Source: Heterocephalus glaber
Lineage: Eukaryota > Chordata > Mammalia > Rodentia > Bathyergidae
NCBI RefSeq assembly: GCF_000247695.1
Contig: NW_004624730.1
Span: 28,675,310 to 28,739,309 of the forward strand
Direction: 5' to 3'
DNA: 64,000 nucleotides
Part shown: piece by piece, positions 1 through 12,500 of the stretch
Numbering within the stretch: position 1 is the stretch's first letter
Layout of the letters: each line of letters begins with the position of its first letter
Translations under genes and position numbers: made by a program
Notes under the pieces: model-generated
Told to the model about the DNA's origin: nothing
Seen by the model: the letters and a program-made list of their open reading frames with translations, nothing else
Databases searched by the model: none

Positions 1-245
1 CACTTAAAAATATTTTAGTGTGACAACTTTAGGCTTATTAAATGTCTTAATAAGTCTGCATGTAAGATATATTTAACATATACCTAATATCTTAAAAAAT
101 TAAATTTTTATTGCAAAGTAATAATGTATTATATTTTCTTTGAAATGCAGTGAGATAAATCAGTATGGTTTTTTTGTTAAAGTTTTTTTTCTGCCTATCT
201 GCTTATCCTGCTTTAAATCAGAGGAAATTTTATATATTTATTTAT

Positions 246-330
246 TTTTTCTTTTGGTACCAGGGATCGAACTTGGGTCCTTGAGCTTGCGCAGCAGGCG
301 GCAAAACCACTGAGCTAAATCCCCGGGCCC
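246..330 (-). repeat. ID SINE
   Basis: Reverse-complement ID element. The T-rich stretch is the A tail, followed by the B-box region (ggatcgaacttgggtcctt) and the head read backwards (ctgagctaaatccccgggcc). It is tRNA-Ala-like with a Pol III internal promoter. It lies in the 3' flank of P2RY14. Confidence 0.9.
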
Positions 331-687
331 AAAAATTTGATTTTATTTTCTGACACAAAAATCCCTTTATCAAACAGTGCCTGCTTTTAAGTTGATCTTT
401 GGGGACCCAGTTGAAAAAGATTGTGTCTTACTAATTTAATTCTTGTCTTTAGAGAAAGAAGAAACCTATGTAAATTGTCTCTGATATGTTTGTTTATTAA
501 GTTCTACTTTAACTGAACAAATTCATTATTATAAATTTAAACCTGCTATTTTGGAGTGTGATTGAATAATTGTGTACATTATATTTTTCTTCTTATTAGA
601 AAGAAAAACAAGTGCAATATTAGAAAAATCTCCTAATGGTGTTTTTAATTTGATGCTACAGAAAAGCATGGAAACTTGCATTTGAAT
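331..687. other. P2RY14 3' flank
   Basis: AT-rich sequence downstream of P2RY14 on the minus strand. It may include distal 3' UTR. No gene or recognised repeat is seen. Confidence 0.5.
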
Positions 688-693
688 TTTATT
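688..693 (-). promoter_or_regulatory. P2RY14: Candidate polyadenylation signal of P2RY14
   Basis: AATAAA on the minus strand, about 150 bases past the stop codon, is the first canonical hexamer downstream. Another lies at 493-498. Which is used cannot be told from the sequence. Confidence 0.4.
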
Positions 694-840
694 GTGATAA
701 GTATATTAATTTTACTATGAGTACTGGGTAATAATGGTAGTATACTATCATAGGTATGTTTCTTATTGGCTTATTCAGTTATGTGATTGAAGATGACAGA
801 CAACATGTATGTATGGACTTTAGTTTGAAGGGGTGGGAAT

Positions 841-1854
841 TCACAAAGTATCTGTGCTTTCATGAATTATATTTCCCCTTCTGGTTTTGAAAGTGGCCAA
901 GTCATGAGTTTTTAGTGAAATATGCAGTTTCTTACATAAGATTTCTCTAAATGGTTGGCATAGAAAGAAATAAATAATAGGGTCCAGGCATACATTTGCA
1001 GCAGATAGTAGCAGAGTGAATTCTTTCACGTAGAGCAAGAGTTCTTTTGACTGGCAGCTGTAATGAGCTTCAGTTTGACTCTTTGTGTAGGGGATTCTAG
1101 CAATGTGGTATGGTACAAAACATACAAAAAATACGATCATAATGCTAAATATATTGCGGCTAGATTTCCTTTTGACTGAAATGGAATTCCTTCTATACTT
1201 AAGGTGGGACTTAAAGATTTTCCTTGTGATTGCAGTGTAGAAAATGATTAGCAAAAGAAACACAGCCCAGAAAATGCCCACGAAGATATAGTTTGATGCT
1301 TTGTGCCACTTGCGACCCAGTTCATTTTTAAGTTGCATGCATTGTATTTTTGTAACCTCTCTAACACTCTGGTTGGTCAGTATGATGTTGGGGACAGCAA
1401 GCAGGAGCATGAGTATCCACACCACCACTGACAACAGTTTGCTGTAGTTTACTGACTGGATGAAAGAAGTCGAAAGGGGCTTTACGATTTTGTAATACCT
1501 GTCAAAGCTGATGAGTCCAAAGAACACGATGCTGACATACATGTTTACATAGAATAGCACGGCAGAGACCCTACATACAAACACGTTCAGCTGCCAGGGG
1601 CCTAGGCCTGAGTCACCAAGGATCTTGAAAGGAAAAGTCAGGCCCATTAGAAAGTCAGCCACAACAATGTTTTTGAGATAGATGATGAAGCTCTTTGAGC
1701 TAGGCACGTAAAGGAAGACCCATCCTGATACTCCATTGAGTAGTATTCCAGTGATGAAGACCACGCAGTACAGCACAGGGATGATTTGCTGAGTGATCAG
1801 TGTGTTCTTCGAGCAGGGCAGGTCTGGAGGCTGTGTGGTGGTCGAGTTGAGCAT
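841..1854 (-). CDS. P2RY14: P2Y purinoceptor 14 (UDP-glucose/UDP-sugar receptor), complete
   Basis: Class A receptor of 337 residues, one fewer than the human protein as I know it. The family couples to Gi and senses extracellular UDP-glucose and UDP at the plasma membrane of immune and epithelial cells. Seven hydrophobic segments are visible. N-glycosylation sequons lie at N3 and N161. C94 (top of TM3) and C172 (ECL2) form the expected disulfide. DRY is at 118-120. The P2Y12-like signatures HxxR (H250, R253, TM6) and KExxL (K277-E278, TM7) are present, and NPxxY is DPIIY at 291-295, as in this subfamily. The tail ends ESTDTL, as in human. I chose the ATG at 1854 because it matches the known N-terminus (MxNST). 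The frame can be read five codons further to a TTG, but that stretch is 5' UTR. The coding region is intronless within one terminal exon, and no disabling mutation is seen. Confidence 0.97.
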   Translation of the reverse strand: MLNSTTTQPPDLPCSKNTLITQQIIPVLYCVVFITGILLNGVSGWVFLYVPSSKSFIIYLKNIVVADFLMGLTFPFKILGDSGLGPWQLNVFVCRVSAVLFYVNMYVSIVFFGLISFDRYYKIVKPLSTSFIQSVNYSKLLSVVVWILMLLLAVPNIILTNQSVREVTKIQCMQLKNELGRKWHKASNYIFVGIFWAVFLLLIIFYTAITRKIFKSHLKYRRNSISVKRKSSRNIFSIMIVFFVCFVPYHIARIPYTKSQTEAHYSCQSKELLLYVKEFTLLLSAANVCLDPIIYFFLCQPFREILCKKLHISLKTHDLATFKTRRGNIIHESTDTL

Positions 1855-1878
1855 CTTGTAACTGCTCAAGGCAGAGGC
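1855..1878 (-). other. P2RY14: P2RY14 terminal exon, 5' UTR part
   Basis: These 24 bases lie between the inferred 3' splice site and the ATG. In P2RY14 the whole coding region is in the last exon, and upstream exons are non-coding. The exon start is inferred from the acceptor only. Confidence 0.65.
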
Positions 1879-1896
1879 CTGGAAAGAGGTGTGGAC
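1879..1896 (-). promoter_or_regulatory. P2RY14: 3' splice site of P2RY14 coding exon
   Basis: On the minus strand the sequence reads TCCACACCTCTTTCCAG immediately before the exon, a pyrimidine-rich tract ending in CAG (AG at 1879-1880). It is the best acceptor near the start codon. A weaker AG lies 9 bases before the ATG. Confidence 0.7.
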
Positions 1897-2294
1897 TAGT
1901 TACTCAAAGGTCACTTTATACTCAGAGGTCACCTTATGGCCTCCATGTCATTTGTTGAGTAATAAAGAGAAAGTCAGTGAATGTAGTCAAACCCACCAAG
2001 TTCTTAAAGCATTTTACTCCATATAAATTTGGCCCTTCGTTCCTTCCTGTCTCCCCCCCCTGCCCTCCACCCTTTCACTCTTCTTAGTTCATTACTTCCT
2101 TACTTTTTCCTTCTTTTTTTTTTTTTTGTTGGGGAGGATAGAAAGGGAAGAACAGAGCAGACAGATGAAAATAAAGAAAAATTGGAGATACAGGACTATG
2201 TGAGAACTTCAATTCAGAAACCAGAATTTCTCTAAAATGACAATGGTTTGCTATAAAACACCAGAGTTCTAGGAAATACTTATTTAATATAGTC
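1897..2294. other. Intronic sequence 5' of the P2RY14 coding exon
   Basis: AT-rich with a T tract near 2106-2128. No gene is seen; the short open frame here is low-complexity. Confidence 0.5.
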
Positions 2295-2620
2295 TTTACA
2301 GTGTGTCCTTATCTGCCTTATTCTCTGAATCTGGCATCAGGTGACTTCTGGCTCTTTCAAAATGACTGAAAAGGGTAAATGTTTTGAATCAATTTAGGAC
2401 ATCGAGGCAACTACAACAGCACAAGTAAAGACAGGAAAGAGGACTTTGAGAACTGCTCCAGAAAGTGGCAAGAATGAGCAGGACAAGTGTGTTTGAAGTG
2501 AGGGTATTTTGGGGGCAATTAATGGCAATGTTTCTTTTACCGTGATAAAATATTAAAATATTTAAGCATTCATTGTATTTTGGTTATTTATCATGTGTAG
2601 TTATATAGTTAAAATTGTGA
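2295..2620 (+). mobile_element. Mariner-type DNA transposon remnant
   Basis: Decayed 3' part of a mariner. The segment near 2305-2360 translates to a mutated form of the mariner transposase 'PxYSxDLAPxDFWLF' block. It also matches a second copy at 37450-37850, including the shared run 'ggcaattaatggcaa' near the 3' end. No intact frame remains. Confidence 0.65.
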
Positions 2621-2810
2621 AGAATTTCCTAGAAATAAATGATTTAATGATAGCCAAATTTTTTCCTTTTGGAATATTACAGAAGCCACTACGTGATATA
2701 AATAGAGGACTTCCCAGAAGTGATTTAATGAATGACACAATTCCTTTATTATTATAGAAGCCTGTGTAAATTCATTTTGTCAGGTTGTTAGGACTGCCTT
2801 TTTAGGGGGG

Positions 2811-2976
2811 GCACTGTATTGGGGATTGAACCCAGGGTTTTCACACAGAGCTATGTCCCCAACCCATTTTATTTTACTTTATTTTTTATTTTGAGACTAG
2901 GTCTTATAAAGTCTGGTTGTTCATGTTGGGCTTGAACTTGGGGTCTTCCTGTCTCAGTCTCTTAGAGTGCCTGGCT
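2811..2976 (-). repeat. Dimeric B1-ID SINE
   Basis: On the minus strand a B1-like left half (read here as 'ttgagactaggtctt' to 'gtgcctggct') is followed by an ID-like right half ('ggggattgaacccagggttt', 'gagctatgtccccaaccc'). The order B1 then ID is that of B1-dID type dimers. Diverged, so older than the standalone IDs. Confidence 0.8.
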
Positions 2977-3410
2977 CACACAATTTCTAGCTGCAGTATG
3001 TCTGCTTGTGATGGTGTTATAGGTCCAGAATAGTGCTCTCAGCGTCCTCAAAGTGCTGTGAATCTGCACATACAAGTTCTTCTGATCCCCAGCACTATCT
3101 TCCACCACCTTCCTTTTGTTGGGAGGTAAACTTCTGGTTTAGAAATGATGGGAATACCACAGCTTGCTTGAGTCCTTCCCCCAAGTGCTTTCCTGCTAAT
3201 TTGGCTGTTTTAAAGAACTTAGAGATAGTATCTTTTCTGCTTGTGATATTGTCTGTTTTAATACAGCAGTGACTCATGGCTGGGCAAATGGGTTCATTTT
3301 AAAGGAACGCTCTACATGAGTAATGAGTGAGCTAAAGATAAATTCCATTTAAATTAAATTCCAGATAAATGACATTCTTGATAGTAATTTTTTTTTCAGT
3401 TTTTCTTTTC

Positions 3411-3522
3411 TTTTTTTGAGACAGGATCTTACTCTGCAGTCTAGGGTGGCCTTGAATTTGCAGTCTTCCTGCCTCTGCCTCCTAAGTGCTGAAATTACAG
3501 ACATATGCTACTATGCCTGGCT
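3411..3522 (-). repeat. B1 SINE
   Basis: 7SL-derived B1 in reverse, from 'tttgagacaggatctt' through 'gtgctgaaattacag' to 'tgcctggct', with a T-rich stretch in front as the reversed A tail. Confidence 0.9.
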
Positions 3523-5035
3523 GGTAATAAATTTTCAGCTCTTAAATATTAAAAAGTTTTTATAGCAAGGTGTTAGTGTATCCTATGAGTTCAGTTGTCT
3601 GAGTGCATGGCCTCTTCTACAGGGCAGAGCAGAACTAGGCTCAGTTGAGAAATTTGCGACAAAGAAGTTCTTTTAAGGCTCAGATAAGTCACAATGGAAA
3701 TGGAGACTGTCTTGGTATGGCCAATTGACTCTCCCTCCTTGCCCCCAAATCTCAGTTAGTTCACTGTTTCTTACCAGCTTATCTCAGCCCATTAATGAGA
3801 GAATGGCAGGAGAAGAAATGGTAAAAGATGAAAAGGACTAGGTAATGATCATCAACTGAAAAAAAGAAAAAGCGGACCTTTGGTGAGCCAGGGTTTTGGG
3901 GGTTTTGCCTATGATAGTTATTTCTGACATCACTGAATTTTTGTAGTGAAAGTGGTCATTATGTTAACTTTGAGGATTTAGGAATGCAAAAAGTGTTTAC
4001 TGAATACCTGAAATTATATTTAAGAAACATTTCTTTGTGTTCTTAATCTTCTTAAGAAGGGGTGCTTAAACAGAGTAAATTTTCAGTTTCTCTTAGGTGG
4101 AACTCCTCCTTGTTTCATGAGTTTAGGTGAGTGAATGGCACAGAATGCCTCAGCCTGTGACTACTGTCATGTTGGAGTCTTTGGTAACATAAACAATATG
4201 GCAGAATAGGATTTATGAGACTCAAAGACAAGTGTAATAGGAGCATCCTGTAGACTGCTTTCCCTCACTTTCTCCCAGCTAGAAAGAATGCCAGTGCCAA
4301 GGATTTAATCTGATCTAGATAGTGAGTACACTTGTCCCTTAGTGCAGCATAAGGTCATAGGATTGTTCTGCATCGTGTTTTCATGGTAGAGTGTATACAA
4401 CATCAGGGGTCTCTTTTTGGACAGAATGTAATTGATACAAGCCTGTCTGAAGCAGTGTCTATCTCAGAAGTTCATTCATCTTAACAAAAACATGCTTAGT
4501 CAGCTCTGAGTTCATCTTTCATTTTCTGTGTATTTATCTTTACTGACCTGTTTTTCTTTTATATATGGCCCACCTTCCACCATCCTACTCATACATAATT
4601 CTTTGTCTGAAGAAGAGAAATTATATCTTTATAGCATTTTGATGAAATTAATAAAGCTCTTTATAATGCTTGATGGATTTTTTCAGTTACCTTTTAATTT
4701 TGTTTTTTCATAAAGTGAAATCTTCTTTCAGTGAAGTATTTTATCCCAGTGAGTGCTTGTCATCTCCAAGTGGCCAAAATGTTTCGTCTTTAAGGATTCT
4801 GTTATAGGATGACAGTGAAGAAGTAAATTAAAAGAGCAGCAGACTTTTATTGCAGTATTTTCATACTTTTAAAATGCAGCTTGTATAGTTGTAAAATATT
4901 TCATTATATACATTTATTGTTGTTTTATTCTACTAGTTCTTGAGGGCTTAGCCACACTGTCTGATAGGAGAAGATAAATTTGGCTGATTGATGGTTGGAT
5001 TTGATTCTGCCTTGCTTTAGGCTGTTTTTAAAAAA
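3523..5035. other. No gene recognised
   Basis: Intergenic or intronic AT-rich sequence. Open frames are short and low-complexity; no repeat was identified. Confidence 0.5.
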
Positions 5036-5119
5036 TTTTTTTTTGGTACTGGGGATCACGCTCGCGTCCTTGCCCTTGCAAGGGAGGTGGGAGAACCACT
5101 AAATTAAATCCCCGGCCCT
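5036..5119 (-). repeat. ID SINE
   Basis: Reverse ID with T tract, 'ggtactggggatcacgctcg', and a head ending 'taaatccccggccct'. Several CpG-type changes. Confidence 0.88.
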
Positions 5120-5782
5120 AGGCTGTTGTTTTTCTAAATTCTTTAAACCAGCACTTCTTGGGCTTTAATATGCATGCATATCAGCTTGCTAAAATAAACA
5201 CTGAGATTCTAAAGGTCTGAAGTTTGACATGTACACTCTGGTCCAAGGTCCACTCTGAGTGGCCGCCCCCATATGCAGAGGAGGTAGGTGTTTAGTAAGT
5301 ACTAAATGGTGAAGTAGGTGAAACATGATTTTCTTTTTCTTGTAGTTCTGACTCCAGATAGGAAAAAAAATTATCTTGTAGTAGGCCCTGAAATCTTGAT
5401 TCTTTCTTAGAGAAATCCTTACAGATTTCATCATAATCATCCCAACTTGTTGTTTCATAGGAATGTAAATAGATATTTTTACAGAAACTTGCTTGAAAAT
5501 AAGTGACAGTGATCATTTTACATTTACCTGGAATATTCCTGAAAGATCATGAGATTCTTTTTTAGAAACAAAAGAGGTTAAGTGCTCTGTGGAGAAATAA
5601 TGTGTGTGATCCAGGGCAGTACTGAACATGTGCTTGTAGGGGATGATGTACTCACTCCAGAGCATGGCTTACTCTTGCAGAGAGAAGTATGAGTAAGGGC
5701 GGGGCAGGGTGGGGGGTTGAGTGGTGGATGGCCTTCAGCACCTCCATTTATTTATTAAATTTTGAATCAAATATGCCTAACA
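5120..5782. other. No gene recognised
   Basis: AT-rich with a short G-rich patch near 5699-5722. Overlapping open frames at 5189-5516 show no family resemblance. Confidence 0.5.
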
Positions 5783-6227
5783 CAGTTTGGTTATCTCTTA
5801 TCTGAAATGTTTGGGACCAGAAGTATTTCAAATTTTGGATATTTTTTGATTTTGCAATATTTGCATATTCATAATGAGATACCTGTGATGAGACAAAGTA
5901 TAAACACAAAATTCATTTATGTTTTATGTTTTATGTACACCTTACACATATAGCCCAAAAGTCATTTTATTTTATACAATAGTGTTAGTATGCGTCTGTT
6001 TTTTTTTTTTTTTTTGTGGTACTGGGGATTGAACTCAGGACCTTGCGCTTGTAAGGCAGCTGCAGCACCACTGAGCTAAATCCTCAGCCCATATTCTTCT
6101 GTTTTGACTGACCCATCACATAAGATCACCTGTGGAGTTTTCCACTTGTACATTGTGTTGGTGCTCAAAAAGTTCAGATTTTGGAGCATTTTGGATTTTA
6201 GATTTTTGGATTAGGGATGTTCAACTT
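5783..6227. mobile_element. Tigger-like DNA transposon relic, split by an ID
   Basis: The two ends form a long imperfect inverted repeat: 'ttatctcttatctgaaatg' on the left and 'ggattagggatgttcaact' on the right, the known 'GTTGAGCATCCCTAATCCGAAA' type terminus of small Tigger-family elements. An ID at 5999-6090 interrupts it. Sister copies lie at 15830, 49045 and 56936. The exact subfamily was not assigned. Confidence 0.65.
5999..6090 (-). repeat. ID SINE inserted in a Tigger-like relic
   Basis: Full reverse ID with a 16-base T tract, 'tggtactggggattgaactc', and 'gagctaaatcctcagccc'. Younger than the host element. Confidence 0.92.
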
Positions 6228-7845
6228 GAATTGCTGTTCATACCAGTGGTTAGTGAATTGGTGTTAACAATATTAGTTTCAAAAATTTTTTTAAATTTTT
6301 TATTAGTAGTTTTTATATTTTTACTTTTGTGTCTTTGAAATATTTCAAAATTAGAAAAAATGTATGTGGAAATGGTTTACTTTCAGATCATCCTTTATCA
6401 GTCCTCAATCAATGATGAACCTCTTTCCTCTGGTTTCTACCCAGTGCTTATAAAGGAACAGTGCTGGTATTTCCTTCTCTCTCCTTCTACTCTGGACATG
6501 AAAACTTTCAATTCAAGGTTCCTGAGACCTTTGTTTTCTAGCCTATTCTTATACCAATAGAAAATGCAATAGATGTATGATAAATACGTACATTTCTTTT
6601 TTTCTTTTAAATAAATACTTAAATACTTAATAAATAGTAATTTATTTAATAGTATTATTTAACATCTTTTATTAGGCTCCTAGTCTTTTTCATTCCATAG
6701 TGGGATAGATATTTCAGAACTTGGACCTTGACCTTGGGCCCCGCCTTTGTCTTTCAACACTGTGACTCCTTAGGGGTAGGTAAGCACTATTCTCTGTTTT
6801 AAAATAGAGACCTGTCCAGGAAAAAAGGTCATTGTAACCATGGCAAGTGGTTTCGCAGAAGTTACTCTTCTTTTTTTGTGATTTATTTTTTTTAAATTTT
6901 CATGAAGTTTATTGGTACATTTTAGGTATAAAATACAGTTACATTCCTTGTTGGGATCTTGTACCTTTACATGGTGTATCTTAGTTCTTATTTTTTTCCC
7001 CATAAATCTGCTCTCCCTTCACCCCCTCCATCCTTCCCTATTTACAGAGACTTTAACTGACCACACTCCCTGTTTCTCAGAAATCCTTCTACCTGGCTCC
7101 CTGTTCGAACCTCACAGCGCCTGTCTTACCCTGATCTGTCCTCCCCAAACCCCTTGTCTGGCTTATGCCCCAATAGGTACAGTCAGTGCTAATCTCACTA
7201 CCCAGAAGAAGGAACCCCCTTTCTTTCTTCATTGTCCTGACCATTTCATGTTTGACACTCAAAACACTTCTCAGAAGTCACTAGGAACCCAATTTAGAAG
7301 TCTATGGTCTTTTTTTTTTCAGTTGTTTTTTTTTTTAAACTTCTCTGAAGCATTTGATGTTACTGTTTCCTTTACTGAAACCGTATGTTCTAAGGTACAT
7401 TGTAACCCATAACTCCTGAACATCCCGTATCTTTTTTCCTTTGCCAAACCTTTGGTTCATTTCTCACCAAGTCCTTTAGAACATGCTTGCAGGAACTGTG
7501 GAAATATTTCAGTCACAGAGAACTCTTAGGAAGTTGCCAGGCTAGGGGGAAGCCAAACAGAGTTAGTTCAAGTGCAATAAAGGTTGTCATTGAAGGAGGA
7601 AGCACAGGAACAGATGGTGTACTTGTCTGGCTTCACGAATGCAGGTATCAGGCAGCCTTCTGGAGCATGCATTAATGAAGACTGATAAATGAGTTGGCAT
7701 TAGGCAGGCAAAGGAGGAGAGGGTGGGAGTTTTGAGAGAGAGAGAGAGGTATAGGTACAGATACCAAGATGCATGAGATGAGAGCTCACTGGGAATCATG
7801 GGTTGCCTAAGCTCTTTGGCAACATAATTGAGCCTGCTAATGAGT
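6228..7845. other. No gene; AT-rich tracts and possible old LINE
   Basis: 6590-6670 is almost pure A/T. Around 6880-7400 a weakly LINE-like stretch is seen ('ctgaagcatttgatgttact' resembles L2). The 166-codon open frame at 6912-7412 has no protein family features and is not called. A GA run occurs near 7735-7748. Confidence 0.4.
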
Positions 7846-7980
7846 CACTATTATCCCCATTTTACAGGTGAGGAAACTGATGCTTGAAATAGTCAAGTCA
7901 CTCTAATCAAGGACAGTGTAATTAGTATGTGACCAAACAGCATTTAAACTAGACCTATTCAACTCCAAGCCAGTGCTACC
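7846..7980 (-). repeat. MIR SINE
   Basis: Ancient MIR in reverse: 'atccccattttacaggtgag' followed by 'gaaactgatgcttgaaatag' and a diverged remainder. Confidence 0.8.
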
Positions 7981-8084
7981 CTACTTCAAGAATATATGGG
8001 GTAGCCTGTTCTTGTGTGTGGGCTTGGGCATTGCCTACAAGCACTTCTTAATTTTTCTGGAGTCTTGTCTTTAGAATTCAGTTA

Positions 8085-8176
8085 GCCAGCATTTTTTTTC
8101 TTTTTCTTTTTCTTTTTTTTTGGTACTGGGAATCGAACTTGGGTCCTTGCACTTGCGAGGCAGATGGCATAACCAG
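8085..8176 (-). repeat. ID SINE, 5'-truncated
   Basis: Reverse ID with a pyrimidine-rich tail. The head is missing after 'gaggcagatggcataacca'. The direct repeat 'ccagcatttt' flanks it on both sides, so truncation happened at insertion. Confidence 0.85.
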
Positions 8177-9415
8177 CATTTTCTAAAGGAAGGGCCATGC
8201 ATTTGCATGTGCACTTGTGAGTGTATATGACAGTTTTTGGGTCTAGGTTCTAAAGTCCTGAATGGTGTTGGATACCTGTAGTTTTTCTGGTTATCTTCCA
8301 AGTACCAGTCCATAGAGAACCTCTGTTTTTTTTTTAACAGTTTCTAAAAATGTTTAAAATGGATGTATGTTTGACTTTGATTTAGCTTTCTATCTTCTAT
8401 GTGGACATCCAAGGAGAAATACAGACTTAGACTACTGTATTAGTAATAGCAATTAAAACAAGTAGCAGTACTTGCTCAGTCTTTGCTAAAGTGGGAAATC
8501 TAGATCCTCTGGGACCCCTGGGGTGAGTTAGACTGTAGTGGCTGCTGCTGCTTAACATGCAGCCAGTTTGGTCTGGCACCAGATGTGAGGTCTTGGTCAG
8601 GCCTGACTTGATCCTCCTAACTCCACTATAGCTCACGGACTTCCCCTTTGTTAGAATCTAGGTCAGTAACATATGTATTAATGTGACTTATGATTGGATG
8701 ACACAGTCACCTCCTCTGAGAGGCTGTGCTAATTAGTTCTCACTTTAGACATATTTGCATACTCTTCTTAGGCTGAGTGACAGACATCTAAGAACTTCTT
8801 CTATCAAGTGATAAACTCAGCTCTACCTTGACTGCCTGGAATGTCTATTCCAGGCTCCAAACATGACTGCCAGGAGCTTGGATTGTTTATTCCAGGCTGT
8901 AAAACTCTTGATGAAACATCTGCATTTCTGCTACATACAGAGCCAACCTTCAATTATATATGAGCATGAGGCTGCACTAGTTTGGATAACTGGTGATATT
9001 CAAAGCTATCTAATGACTTCCCTGAAAACTGAACTACTTCCCTAAAAACACTTTTAGCAGAACTTGCAGCATAGTGCAAGTCTGGCACATCCAGCTCATC
9101 CAAAAGACAAGACTGTCTGTCTTCACCATTTTGTGATGATGCAAGCGGATCATGGGAGATGTTAATGGAAGGCAAGGTGTAGCACATGTACCTCTGCCCT
9201 CCAAGGCATGGTCCTGAAGTTTTCTGAATGCTAAATTTTGGAGGCTGGGAAAATGGCCACGCTTCACTAGCCTCTGCACAGGAACTACATCTAGATAGTC
9301 AGAGTGAGTCTGTGGTACATTTTCTCCTGTTATCTTTGGAATAGTTTCTCCTTCTTGGAACTGGTAACATTGTTTCTGCCTCCAGTTTCTGGTAGGCTGC
9401 TTTTTGTGCTCTTGG
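8177..9415. other. No clear gene; protein-like open frames on minus strand
   Basis: Minus-strand frames at 8954-9187 and 9034-9462 overlap and read protein-like in part (see findings), but no family is recognised and no start or splice context supports a gene. Confidence 0.35.
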
Positions 9416-9514
9416 TTGTTCAGCAGCATCCCTGGCCACCATCCACTAGATGCCAGTAGCACTCTGTGGTTATTTTCAGATGTTTCAAAATGTTCTCAAG
9501 TTGAGAGCCACTGG
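9416..9514 (-). mobile_element. MER20-like hAT-Charlie fragment
   Basis: 'gttcagcagcatccctggcc', 'actagatgccagtagcac' and the end 'ttgagagccactg' match the known MER20 terminus. Only one end is preserved. Confidence 0.7.
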
Positions 9515-12500
9515 AGTTAATAGTACACCTTAATAGTAGGTGTACTTGATATCATTCTGATACTGAAAGAGAATTTAGCTCTTATTGGTGTCAAACCTTA
9601 ACTGTATATTGAGTAATTCATCAGCAATAAGGAATCTGTGTGCTAAGGACCAGGATATGAAGTGAACTTTATTTACTGCCATATTGGAGTAGTGGGCAGA
9701 CAGTGATTAAAAACGTATATGGCAATGTAGTGAGATTTGTTAGAATGGTTCAAATTCTTAATAGCTTTAGTATTGCGATAGATGTTAAATGCCTTTGTGT
9801 GTCAGTTTTTATGTCTCTAGAATGAGAGGGTAGCAGATACCTTGTAGGGTTCCCATTTCCTGTAACTCAGTGGAGCATTGGGGTTACAGGGAATAACTCA
9901 GTTTTCAACAAAGTAAGCAAATGCCTCTGGGACTCCCAGTCTCCAGGCCTCGGCTGGATCAGGCTCCCACACAGCTTCCCTTCTGCATGTTTGTTTAGAT
10001 TGATGCTGTTCTGCACTACAACACAGGGCTGTGGTAGGCACAGGAGACACTTAGAACAGTGTTCTCTGAGCCTCCCTGGGTGTGTGGTCCAGCCGCACTT
10101 TCTCTGGGGGAGGAGGTGGGGTGGGGGGAGGCACAAGAAGTGGTACTCAGTGATGAAGGGTATGAGTAAAAGCCAGTGTTTCATGCTCTTATTCAGCAAT
10201 CCATGCAGCCTGTGAGAATGGAAGAAAGCTCTGAGTAGCTTCTCCCTTCAGAATTTTGGGAACTGATTTTCAGTTTCTTTCCGAAACTATGATGATCTGC
10301 CTGGATTCTAAAATTTTTTTTCCAGCCTGTTCTGCAGCATTGTTTTGGAATATGGAGCTCTATTCCCTGGGGCCAGGCACGGAAATGAATCTCTGACCTC
10401 TTTGCCTCACTGAGATGGTGTTTGCATTTCTCAGTTTGGCAAGCAGTACTGGGGCTTAGGGTGTAGAAAGGGAGAACAGATTTCTGTTTCACGCCTTAGC
10501 TAAATAGTAGCTACCTCTATGTTAGTTTAAGATTCAGGATTATATAGCCAGAAATCCCCAAAGGATATAAATATACTAGACTTTTAGTGGGAGAGGAAAT
10601 GTTGCACAGAAGTGATTTCCATATACTTTTAACCCACAGTCTTTTGTATTTTCTCCCTGTTCTGTGTATTGATCTCTGCTGGAGGGATCAGTAACCTTTG
10701 ATTTTAATAAAATATATTGTGACAATTACTTGAGAATTTAGCAATTCTTAAATGAATGTGTGTTTTACTAAACACACTGTATGGCAGTGGAACAGCTGTA
10801 TTCTCAAAATTAGTAGATCTTAAATGTGAAAGATGCATTTTTATGCACCTTAAAGGTGGTGCTCAGAGTACACTTGAAATCAAAGATATTTACTTTTTAC
10901 TAATCACAACTCACAGATTGAGAGCCATTGTTGAATGTATGTGTCCTTTATTCCATTTGTAATTATTTCACCTTCCCAGGGAATTTTAATAGGATCAGTC
11001 AGGTATACTACAAGAAAGTAGTTGTATGTTTTTTCATGAACTGGGGAAGCTACTGTTGCTTCAGATATAATGCCTGTATGTCAATATTTCTGATAATAAC
11101 AAGCACTAATTTTTGTTTGTATCTGGCTATATGATTCCATGCTCACGACTTCCTTGGTCCTTGTGAAACTGGCTAGGTCCAGTTTTGTTTTATTCCATGA
11201 TTTTCCATGTGTTAGAGTTGGGGTGGATGTGATCTACCCTCATTTCCTTCTGATCTTTCTCTTTACATTATTGCTTTTCTCTTTTGTATTTTTGGTATTG
11301 ACCTCTGTCTAAAGGCTACTTCCTTTCAAGATATAAACTTGCTCAAAGTCCTTCATCTTAACTTGTAATGGGGTAAAAAAAAAAAAATCTGTAGGTCCAG
11401 AAGCCATAATGTCCCATCACCTGTAAACCTGATACTTGAAAGGGCTTGTTGTGTAAACTTTTTCCATCCTTCTTTGACAAAAGAAGGAACCTACTACAAA
11501 TGGAGAAGTAGTGATAACCCAGTATCAATGAGCTCATCTTGTTTCTAAGTATCATTGCCCAATAAAAGGAACCAGGACTTCTTAGACAAGCAATTGATTT
11601 CAAATCAAGCATGGAAACAGTGTAAGGTAAGGTCATATATCTGAGGGTAGAGGCAAGGAAATGTTCAGACCAAAAGAGAAATGGTGAAAAGGATGAGGGA
11701 GTTAACTAGAAGGTACTTTCAAACCTGACACTGTTGGGCTTCCACAAGAACAACATCGATAGATAAAAGTACATCAGAGAAAAAAATTCAGTTGTTTATG
11801 GAGATAATTAAACATTCAGATTTTAAAAAGGAAGGATGAAAACAGGGAAAAATTGTTCTACCCAGAAGTATGCTGGCTGGTAAGGTAGAAGGAATTCTAG
11901 AATTAGGAAGTTACAGACTTGCTACGTCAGGGTAACATTTGACTCAGGCAGCAGTCTTTAGTGGCTGCTCAGAGCCCTTGGGTGGTGGGCATTTGTGGGT
12001 GAACTGGGTCTTGTAGTTGAACACAGATTCTCATCTGTTAGGATAAGGGCAAAAATTATACCTCTACAGTGATTATTTCTGGTGGTCACTGAATTGTTAA
12101 ACTTACCAAAAGTGGAAAAATTTGATATTTTGTGCCTCTTGTTATAATGCAGTCAGATGTGCACAGCATACTTATGCAGTGCTATTTTAACTAATCATGG
12201 ATGAACAGTCAGACAGATTCAGAAAACAACCAGACTAGAGTTTAAAAAAAATCAGTGTCGTGAAAAACAAACTAACAAGATGAGGGAGGGGACAATCCTA
12301 AATTTAAAAAGGCCAAAGGGAAATGAATTAGTTAGGATTTGTTATTTGGGGAGAGTGGGTATAGAAATTGTTTTGGAGATAAATCTGAATACATTCTGTA
12401 GAGTAAATGATATTACTGAACTAGTGTTAATCTTTGTATGAATATTAGTAGTGTAGCTAAGCAGGAGAATATCAGAGATGTGTATGCAAGTATTAAGGAA

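Noticed and set aside
1855..1869. Five extra codons before the P2RY14 ATG
   Set aside because: They start at TTG, and the family N-terminus begins at the ATG at 1854.
6912..7412. 166-codon + strand open frame
   Set aside because: Low-complexity, Phe/Leu/Pro-rich, no start context or family; partly old LINE-like sequence.
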